NCBI GenBank assembly: GCA_964611755.1 | Contig: CAZTBB010000030.1 | Coordinates: 1 to 21,443, forward strand | From: CAZTBB01 sp964611755 | Lineage (GTDB): Bacteria; Pseudomonadota; Alphaproteobacteria; Micavibrionales; Micavibrionaceae | Direction of reading: 5' to 3' | DNA length: 21,443 nucleotides | In this document: piece after piece, positions 1 to 5,313 of the stretch | How positions within the stretch are numbered: position 1 is the stretch's first letter | How the letters are laid out: each line of letters opens with the position of its first letter | Position numbers and translations under genes: made by a program | Notes under the pieces: model-generated | What the model saw: the letters and a program-made list of their open reading frames with translations, nothing else | Told to the model about the DNA's origin: nothing | Database searches by the model: none

Positions 1-624
1 GCTTCTGACGGTGCTCTCATTGTTTGGAATGTGAGTTTTAACTCTATAAGGAAGCGCAGTAAAAGGTTCTTTTTTATCTACAGGCCTATCGTCCTTTTTA
101 GTTCCAACTCGTACGCGAATTAATTTTTCGCCTAGGCTTTCATTGAAAATAACCCCAACGCATCTGGAATCCATACCCTCACTGTAGGCAATGATTGAAT
201 GAGCATTCTGGGGAAAGGTTAGGTTTTCCTGCTGCGGTCGCGACTCCGCTTCTTTTCTTTTATAAAATGATACTTCCCAAATATCTCCAGTTAAAAAATT
301 CAAACAGCTTGATAAATCGTCCCGCACACCTTCCTTATTCCATGCATCCAAGTCGTGTACCGGCACTCTCAGATTGAATTTTCTGCCCCACCCGCTTTTA
401 TAACGGCGACGATACTTATCACAATATTCAACTGCTGCGGCTAGCAGTAACAAGTCGTAAAGTTTTGAATCCCAATTTGCAAAGCAGTAAGATTTTAGGG
501 CATTTAAATTGAATTCCAGGTTATAGCCAATGTAGCAAGGCTGCCAGTTATCCTTTGGTTTCTGGTAGTCTTCCAAAACCTCTACACATAACTCTGGCAA
601 TTTATAGTCAACATCTTGTTTCAT
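1..624 (-). CDS. QueC-like PP-loop ATPase, long QatC/Cap9-like form (3' end cut by window edge)
   Basis: An open frame of 208 codons runs from ATG at 624 leftward off the window, so the C-terminus is missing. Near residues 143-160 it reads IIAYSEGMDSRCVGVIF, a variant of the SGGxDS PP-loop that binds and adenylates substrates in QueC (7-cyano-7-deazaguanine synthase) and related N-type ATP pyrophosphatases. In housekeeping QueC this loop lies at the extreme N-terminus. Here about 140 residues precede it, including LYDLLLLAAAVEY and FLTGDIWEVSF, as in QueC-like proteins of the Qat and type IV CBASS defence systems. The ATG overlaps the stop codon of the upstream gene by 4 bp (622-624 against 621-623), so the two are translationally coupled. 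The family assignment is from memory of motifs; a defence role is inferred. Glu replaces the second Gly of the PP-loop. Confidence 0.7.
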   Translation of the reverse strand, partial: MKQDVDYKLPELCVEVLEDYQKPKDNWQPCYIGYNLEFNLNALKSYCFANWDSKLYDLLLLAAAVEYCDKYRRRYKSGWGRKFNLRVPVHDLDAWNKEGVRDDLSSCLNFLTGDIWEVSFYKRKEAESRPQQENLTFPQNAHSIIAYSEGMDSRCVGVIFNESLGEKLIRVRVGTKKDDRPVDKKEPFTALPYRVKTHIPNNESTVRS

Positions 625-1196
625 AATGGCGGTCCGTCATCCACTGAAGTGTTTTTGCTTATTTTATATTTGTCACTGAGCTTCCCTTTCGATGAAAGCT
701 CAGTTGCTATATCGTTTAGTGGGCAACTGGATACACCATTTTCCAATCTTCCACGTATATCTAAAATCCTTTGTCCTGAAACATTATGACGCTGATAATG
801 CTCCTCAACGGAACGTATGCCATCATACGCTCTCTCTTTGAGAGCCGAAGAAACAGCATCGTGAAGAGCTTGCGCTCCAAATAAATTTTTCCTTACAGAA
901 TCTATTGCGCAGTCTATTAGGGTGTTTGAAAAACCATTTCCTACACCGCCAGCGCGCATCATTTCTAGTTGCTCTATTTTGGAGTCCGATAATAACGACC
1001 CCTGATTAGTGTCGCCCAAAACATCCCGAACACTGTCAAATAAGGATTGGGATATATCGTTTTTCCAATCCTTTTCAAGTGCAGATGGTAAAGCAGCACA
1101 AACCTCATCCGCAGAGTACGCGCTATTATCTGCGTGCTCTGCAAATTTTTTCCACCCCCTATTAAGGGGCAAGCTTCTATGAGGTCCATCACTCAT
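621..1196 (-). CDS. Unrecognised 191-residue protein co-translated with QueC-like enzyme
   Basis: The ATG at 1196 is preferred to the in-frame TTG at 1199 because AGGAG lies 8 nt upstream of it. The product starts MSDGPHRSLPLNRGWKKFAE and is mostly predicted helical and hydrophilic, with no signal peptide, membrane segment or metal-binding cysteine pattern. I cannot name a family; the SDGPHRSLP start feels like a conserved signature of unannotated proteins, but I could not check this. It is the promoter-proximal gene of the pair with the QueC-like enzyme and overlaps it in an ATGA-like junction, so the two probably act together. In Qat systems a small partner (QatB) is the substrate of the QueC-like enzyme at an N-terminal glycine. 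This protein has no glycine at position 2, so equivalence to QatB is doubtful. Confidence 0.72.
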   Translation of the reverse strand: MSDGPHRSLPLNRGWKKFAEHADNSAYSADEVCAALPSALEKDWKNDISQSLFDSVRDVLGDTNQGSLLSDSKIEQLEMMRAGGVGNGFSNTLIDCAIDSVRKNLFGAQALHDAVSSALKERAYDGIRSVEEHYQRHNVSGQRILDIRGRLENGVSSCPLNDIATELSSKGKLSDKYKISKNTSVDDGPPL

Positions 1197-1211
1197 CAAT
1201 TCGACTCCTTA

Positions 1212-1247
1212 TGTCAGAAATATAATAAAAAAATCTGACAATGTCAA
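1212..1247 (-). promoter_or_regulatory. Promoter with overlapping dyad operators for the leftward pair
   Basis: Read on the minus strand, TTGACA (1247-1242) is followed after 17 nt by TATATT (1224-1219), a near-consensus sigma-70 promoter. The AGGAG ribosome site and ATG at 1196 lie just downstream. Three half-sites overlap it: TGTCAGA at 1212-1218 and TCTGACA at 1234-1240 form a perfect 7-bp inverted repeat with a 15-nt spacer around the -10 box, and TGACA-A-TGTCA at 1236-1246 is a perfect palindrome over the -35 box. Such placement is typical of a repressor site. No obvious regulator gene lies inside the window for this pair. Confidence 0.65.
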
Positions 1248-1317
1248 ATATTGGTTTGTGAGCCATTAACCAAACACAACTTGATACCCACCCCATAAAG
1301 AGCTAACTTCCTGATTG

Positions 1318-1337
1318 CGAGTGCAATATTGTGCTCG
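1318..1337. promoter_or_regulatory. 20-bp dyad, possible operator upstream of lipoprotein gene
   Basis: CGAG, TG, CAATATTG, TG, CTCG reads as a dyad with an 8-bp palindromic core and matching 4-bp arms; only the TG dinucleotides break DNA symmetry, and these could pair as G-U in RNA. It lies about 200 bp upstream of the lipoprotein gene. No convincing -35/-10 pair was seen next to it, so the role is a guess. Confidence 0.25.
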
Positions 1338-1362
1338 TGGGGCGTGATTTCCCCTTCCAACG

Positions 1363-1510
1363 CGGTCAATTAAGCATGGACCGTCATAAACGATGCTTTC
1401 TCGACACCTGTCGGGGAAGTGGCGGAATACAATAGCGCCTAGCGTAAATACGCTGCGCCGTTCGTTGGACGGAAATCAATTCCCCGGCTCCAGAGAGAAA
1501 TCTCGGAGCC
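1363..1510 (+). ncRNA. Candidate structured RNA / degenerate tRNA-Leu-like element
   Basis: This gene-free stretch is packed with short inverted repeats: CGGTC/GACCG (1363-1383), AAGCAT/ATGCTT (1372-1398), CGACA-CC-TGTCG (1402-1413), AGCGTA-AA-TACGCT (1441-1454), CCGT/ACGG (about 1458-1472), and GGCTCC, bulged A, GAGA, GAAA loop, TCTC, GGAGCC (1486-1510). CGGGGAA at 1412-1418 pairs perfectly with TTCCCCG at 1480-1486 and encloses the central hairpins in 75 nt, the size of a tRNA. The part after the first strand, GTGGCGGAAT, matches the start of bacterial tRNA-Leu. However, there is no GG in the D-loop, no normal T-loop and no CCA, so it would not be a working tRNA. No U-run follows the last hairpin, so it is not a simple terminator. 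The lipoprotein gene starts 28 nt downstream, so it could also be a leader RNA. Confidence 0.35.
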
Positions 1511-1537
1511 GTTTCCGTACCAAGAAGGGAGTCCGCA

Positions 1538-2125
1538 ATGAAGAAAACCGCCATTACATTACTATCGCTCACCATGTTGACCGGCTGCGTCACGGCTTCA
1601 CAATGGCAAGCGAACCAATATCATGACGAATTCACCGGTGAAAATACATGTCGCGTTGAAATGGGAACGGCACATCAACGTGATTTTGGCCGTGCGATGA
1701 GCGGTACATATTATTCATACAATTTCTACGCTGAAAATCATGATGGCGAAATCCGTGCAGGTGTGCGCAGCGAACCAGCCATTCCGATCAACGGAGATGT
1801 GCAAATTAAAGTCGGCGAGAAGCTCTATACATTAACGGCGGCTGATACACCTCTTGATACCAAACCATCCATGCCAGCGCCGCAAGGCTCCGATGAATTT
1901 AACAAAAGCTACGCAGCGACCATGGATTCCATTCAAAAACTCTCAAGCCCATATCGCGCCTTTACCGGCAAGAAAGCCAAGACACTGCTGGGCGATATTC
2001 TCAATACTAGCGAAGAGATAAAATTCAGAACCGTCGGTGTTAATGCAGCGACCTCTGGCACAGGCAGCTTTGTAGTCGATGATAATTTCAGAATGGCCGT
2101 GAAGGAGTGCGGCCTAACAGAATGA
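1538..2125 (+). CDS. Putative outer-membrane lipoprotein of unknown function
   Basis: The 195-residue product opens with two lysines, a short hydrophobic stretch and the lipobox LTGC with the lipid-accepting Cys at position 17, so it should be cut by signal peptidase II and anchored by lipid. The mature part is soluble; a stretch near residues 80-100 (VQIKVGEKLYTL) looks like beta structure. No family was recognised. The start is well supported by AGGGAG 6 nt upstream of ATG. Its last codons overlap the ATG of the GIY-YIG nuclease gene, so both are made from one message. An envelope lipoprotein coupled to a nuclease is unusual. It could be an entry-exclusion, envelope-stress or accessory protein; none of these is shown by sequence. 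Confidence 0.75.
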   Translation: MKKTAITLLSLTMLTGCVTASQWQANQYHDEFTGENTCRVEMGTAHQRDFGRAMSGTYYSYNFYAENHDGEIRAGVRSEPAIPINGDVQIKVGEKLYTLTAADTPLDTKPSMPAPQGSDEFNKSYAATMDSIQKLSSPYRAFTGKKAKTLLGDILNTSEEIKFRTVGVNAATSGTGSFVVDDNFRMAVKECGLTE

Positions 2126-2928
2126 TAACACTGCAGCAAATATTAAACTCACAATCGCCAGTGCTTGACGGCAAGAAGATCAAGCTAGTCCGGCATAAAG
2201 ATAGCCGTGCCGAATACCGGCATGTCATGAAAGATCGGGAAGCCCTTCTGCAATATCAACGTGAACAGGCCAAGGATGTGTTCAAAGGCTGTGACTACAT
2301 CATTTCCTTCATTGGACTAGAGCGCAAACGCTCGGTCTTTATTGGTGTTTTCAAAATTAACGGCACTGATTTTAAAAATAATCACTTTTATTATGATCTG
2401 GAAGCCGCACCGGAGTTTGCTGATCTGGCTGATCGTTTAGTAATCGACTGGGGAAGTGGTTCAATGGCTTGGCATCAATGGTATGACCGACAAGACAGGG
2501 AAGTAATCGAGATTTTGCCGCAGGGTTATATCGGCAACTTTCCGGGCTTGCTGGATTTTGTTCTTGAATATGACGAGCTCGAAACACTTATAAATAACCC
2601 TGATGCGAATTTCGATTGGCGCCATCATTTATCGGCGGTAAATGGAATCTATCTTATTTTGGATAGCAGCACCGGCCGGCAATACATTGGATCAGCAAAT
2701 GGAGCGAATGGAATTTGGCAACGCTGGAGTGATTATGCTTCCACTGGCCACGGCCATAACAAAGAGCTAATCGCCCTACATAAAACCGACCCAACACATC
2801 ACAAAAATTTCAAATTTTCTGTTCTGCAAAGCCTGCCGTCCAACATCACACAGCGTGAAATCGTAGAAATCGAAACTTTGTATAAGCAAAAGCTTGGGTC
2901 GCGAGCACATGGTTTGAATAGCAATTAG
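2122..2928 (+). CDS. GIY-YIG family nuclease with N-terminal extension
   Basis: A 268-residue protein. The C-terminal third is a GIY-YIG nuclease domain: GIY at residues 175-177, YIG at 188-190, an Arg in IWQRW near 201 that matches the catalytic Arg, and EIVEIETLYKQKLGSRAHGLN at the end, which supplies the metal-binding Glu and the conserved Asn. The first 165 residues are not recognised and may bind a DNA target or a partner. ATG at 2122 overlaps the lipoprotein stop (2123-2125) as ATGA, and AAGGAG at 2102-2107 sits 14 nt upstream; an upstream GTG at 2107 is inside that ribosome site and is rejected. GIY-YIG enzymes include restriction enzymes, homing endonucleases and repair nucleases. With a DNA methyltransferase next downstream, a restriction-like role is possible but not proven. 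Confidence 0.82.
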   Translation: MITLQQILNSQSPVLDGKKIKLVRHKDSRAEYRHVMKDREALLQYQREQAKDVFKGCDYIISFIGLERKRSVFIGVFKINGTDFKNNHFYYDLEAAPEFADLADRLVIDWGSGSMAWHQWYDRQDREVIEILPQGYIGNFPGLLDFVLEYDELETLINNPDANFDWRHHLSAVNGIYLILDSSTGRQYIGSANGANGIWQRWSDYASTGHGHNKELIALHKTDPTHHKNFKFSVLQSLPSNITQREIVEIETLYKQKLGSRAHGLNSN

Positions 2929-3252
2929 CAGCACATAGAACCCATATAGATCAACGCTTTCAACATAGGTTGATAGCAGGACTATTGACAGGTTTTTGGG
3001 CGGCGTAATATTATGCGTTAACTTTGAGTGCGAGCAATCCAACAAAAGCCAGCAGTGACATGTTTCCGGCGCTATCGTGACAGTTAGTTGCCGTGATTAT
3101 TCGAGATAATCAGCTGCGTGAAACAATCGATACAACAGATCCCAAACAAACCGCTGAAACCGAGAAACTAAATGAAAAAATTTCATTAATTCGTCGGTGA
3201 TTATTTGCGCGTGCGTATTTGTCTCCGGCACAACATTTAAAAGGAGACAGCG
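2929..3252 (+). other. Gene-free interval upstream of the methyltransferase gene
   Basis: This interval of 324 bases separates the nuclease and methyltransferase genes. It holds a good promoter (2985-3014) and the AAGGAG ribosome site just before 3253. A 36-codon frame from GTG 3093 to TGA 3200 has a coding-like residue mix (DNQLRETIDTTDPKQTAETE) but no ribosome site and no ATG, so it may be a remnant of a lost gene. No terminator was seen after the nuclease gene. Confidence 0.4.
2985..3014 (+). promoter_or_regulatory. Sigma-70-type promoter for methyltransferase operon
   Basis: TTGACA at 2985-2990 matches the -35 consensus fully, and TATTAT at 3009-3014 matches five of six -10 bases, with an 18-nt spacer. 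It points toward the methyltransferase and DUF5681 genes and would leave a leader of about 230 nt. Confidence 0.5.
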
Positions 3253-4557
3253 ATGTCTATATCAAACTCGCTGCAGATCGATTATCTGCACCCGCGTGAA
3301 CTTAACTATTACAAACGTGAGTTGCGCACAATTCCCGAAAAGAAAATCGATAAAGTGCAAAAACTGTTGCAGGAATGCGGCTGCTTTCCACTGCCCATTC
3401 CTATCGGTAAGGAAAACGTTATTCTGCATGGTCAGGTTTTTGTCGAAGCGGCACGCCGCATGGGCATGGATACTATACCTGTTGTTCGCTACGAAAATCT
3501 GAACGAAGAGCAGGAGCGAATTATCCGTATTGCGCTCGAACGTATTGCCGAAGACGGTGCGTGGAATAAAGAGCAGCTAGCGATCGAACTACAAGAGCTC
3601 CAAATGCAACTCGACGATCTTACAGTTACCGGCTTTGAAATCGGAGAAATTAACCTGATCCTTGATCTCGATGATGACATGGATCCGGATGATTACGATA
3701 TGCCATCACCAATTAGCGGGCCGCCGGTGACACAAGAAGGTGATCTCTGGATCATGAGGGATCACAAGCTTCTCTGCGGCGATAGTCTTAAAAAAGAAAG
3801 CTATGAAGTGCTGCTTGGTGAGGAAAAAGCCGACATTGCCTTTATAGATGAACCCTACAACGTTAAGGTAGGCGGCCATGTAGGCGGCAAAGGCAAAATC
3901 AAGCACGGCGAATTTGCAATGGCATCTGGTGAAATGAGTTCCTATCAATTCACTGAATTCCTGAGCACGTCTAAAAAGCATTTGGCCGCATATTGCAGCA
4001 AGGGCGCCATAATTTTTGCCTGTATGGACTGGCGCCATATACGTGAAATGATGGATTCTGCCCAAGCCGCACAGCTGGACATGATCAATCTGGTCTGTTG
4101 GTGCAAGGATAACGCCGGCATGGGTAGCCTTTACCGCTCCCAGCATGAACTGGTTTTTGTCTTTAAAAACGGCAAGGCCAAGCACATTAATAACGTAATG
4201 CTCGGTGTCAATGGCCGTTACAGGACAAATGTCTGGCAATACCCCGGCGTCAACTCCTTCGGAAGTGGGCGCATGGACGAGCTTGCCATGCATCCTACCG
4301 TCAAGCCCACAGCCATGGTGATGGACGCTCTGAAGGACTGTTCCCAACGCGGTGACATTGTGCTGGATTCTTTCGGAGGATCTGGCACGACGCTGATCGC
4401 GGCTGAGAAGTGTAACCGCAAGGCACGCTTGATCGAGTTGGACCCGCTCTATTGCGACGTCATAGTTCGCCGCTGGCAGGAGCTCACAGGGCTCGACGCT
4501 ATCCACGCCGAAACAGGCAAAACTTTCAACGAAACCATTGATATACAGGGAGCATAA
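3253..4557 (+). CDS. ParB-like domain fused to site-specific DNA methyltransferase (N4/N6 type)
   Basis: The 434-residue protein has two parts. Residues 5-135 resemble the ParB/sulfiredoxin fold found in phage and plasmid methylases, with HGQVFVEAARRMGMDTIPVV (59-78) in place of the usual GHxR box. Residues 160-420 are a beta-class amino-methyltransferase: motif IV at 199-202, a FAMASGEMS element (221-229), NNVMLG (313-318), HPTVKP (347-352), and the AdoMet loop DSFGGSGTTLIAAE (372-385). It should methylate adenine N6 or cytosine N4. Motif IV reads DEPY where this family normally has DPPY, and motif I has DSF for DPF, so catalysis may be altered. The start is fixed by AAGGAG 8 nt upstream. 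Such fusions followed by a DUF5681 gene recur in alphaproteobacterial phages and islands. Confidence 0.88.
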   Translation: MSISNSLQIDYLHPRELNYYKRELRTIPEKKIDKVQKLLQECGCFPLPIPIGKENVILHGQVFVEAARRMGMDTIPVVRYENLNEEQERIIRIALERIAEDGAWNKEQLAIELQELQMQLDDLTVTGFEIGEINLILDLDDDMDPDDYDMPSPISGPPVTQEGDLWIMRDHKLLCGDSLKKESYEVLLGEEKADIAFIDEPYNVKVGGHVGGKGKIKHGEFAMASGEMSSYQFTEFLSTSKKHLAAYCSKGAIIFACMDWRHIREMMDSAQAAQLDMINLVCWCKDNAGMGSLYRSQHELVFVFKNGKAKHINNVMLGVNGRYRTNVWQYPGVNSFGSGRMDELAMHPTVKPTAMVMDALKDCSQRGDIVLDSFGGSGTTLIAAEKCNRKARLIELDPLYCDVIVRRWQELTGLDAIHAETGKTFNETIDIQGA

Positions 4558-4559
4558 TT

Positions 4560-5282
4560 ATGAGTGATGATGACAAAAAAGACTATGAAGTTGGGTACGG
4601 AAAACCACCGAAAAACAAACAGTTCGGGGCCAAAAATGGAAATCCTCAAAATAAAAAAGGCCGACCGCCTGGGCGCAATGTTGTCGAATTCGATCGACTT
4701 TCCGAAGAAGCTCTTTGGCACTGCTTTCATGATTCCGCTCAAAAATCAGTGACCATTCGTGAAGATGGAGAGAAGCTTATTATTCCGCTCATCATGGCCA
4801 TTGCAAAAGGCATGGCCAGAGATTCTGTCAACGGTGATAGACACACTCGTAAGGAATATTTGCGCTACCTGGAAAAGGCCGTAAAAGGCAAGGATAAACT
4901 GGTTGTAGAGATGCATTCCATACTTGCGGATTATCGTGAACGCAAGCTCGAAGCGATGCAAAAGCCCGGTTCGCTCCAATGTTTTCATACATTCTATGGT
5001 TGGTTTATGACGAAAAAGCATTTGCGCGCTATTGATGGTAAAGAACGCTGGCCCCATGAACATGGTGAGCCAGTCAGCGATAAAGATTGGGCTGTTTTCT
5101 TACGCCAATACGAATACCTCAGAGGCAATCCGTTGGAAGTATTGCCATGGCCAGTCAAATATCCGGATGAAACTATAGAGGACTATTTAAGCCCCGAAGA
5201 ACGTATAGAAAGACTTTTAAAGAAAGCCTACCCCGATAAGGATGAGAAAGAAGGGCTCGAAGAAAAACCAGAAGAGGAATGA
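4560..5282 (+). CDS. DUF5681 domain-containing protein
   Basis: A 240-residue protein whose first 40 residues read DYEVGYGKPPKNKQFGAKNG then NPQNKKGRPPGR, matching the DUF5681 signature (GYGxPPxxxxFxxGxSGNPxGRPxG). The rest is highly charged and ends in an acidic run rich in Glu. Its function is not known. The start follows the methyltransferase stop by 2 nt, with AGGGAG at 4547-4552, so the genes share a message and probably a role. DUF5681 genes commonly sit beside phage-type ParB-methylase genes and terminase-like genes; no terminase is seen here. The gene ends at a clear shared terminator. Confidence 0.85.
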   Translation: MSDDDKKDYEVGYGKPPKNKQFGAKNGNPQNKKGRPPGRNVVEFDRLSEEALWHCFHDSAQKSVTIREDGEKLIIPLIMAIAKGMARDSVNGDRHTRKEYLRYLEKAVKGKDKLVVEMHSILADYRERKLEAMQKPGSLQCFHTFYGWFMTKKHLRAIDGKERWPHEHGEPVSDKDWAVFLRQYEYLRGNPLEVLPWPVKYPDETIEDYLSPEERIERLLKKAYPDKDEKEGLEEKPEEE

Positions 5283-5287
5283 TTACA

Positions 5288-5313
5288 AAAAAGGCTCCTC
5301 TGTGGGCCTTTTT
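5288..5313. terminator. Bidirectional intrinsic terminator between convergent genes
   Basis: AAAAAGGC at 5288-5295 and GCCTTTTT at 5306-5313 form a perfect 8-bp stem with a 10-nt loop. The A-run on one side and T-run on the other give a U-tract in both directions. The leftward helicase gene's stop codon overlaps its right edge. Confidence 0.85.

Noticed and set aside
195..377. 60-codon plus-strand frame near the left end
   Set aside because: It lies antisense to the open QueC-like coding frame, has no ribosome site and an unconvincing residue mix.
974..1192. 72-codon minus-strand frame in the region of the 191-residue gene
   Set aside because: It is a different frame of the same strand inside a better supported gene with a good ribosome site.
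1486..1510. Hairpin before the lipoprotein gene as an intrinsic terminator
   Set aside because: The stem is strong but is followed by GTTTCCG rather than a T-run.
1393..1626. 77-codon plus-strand frame over the hairpin cluster
   Set aside because: It overlaps the well-supported lipoprotein start in another frame and runs through the inverted repeats; arginine-rich content fits chance.
3093..3200. 36-codon GTG-started frame upstream of the methyltransferase gene
   Set aside because: The residue mix is coding-like, but there is no ribosome site or ATG; kept only as a possible remnant.
3706..4506. 266-codon minus-strand frame opposite the methyltransferase gene
   Set aside because: It is long but exactly antisense to a gene with clear methylase motifs, and contains no recognisable domain.
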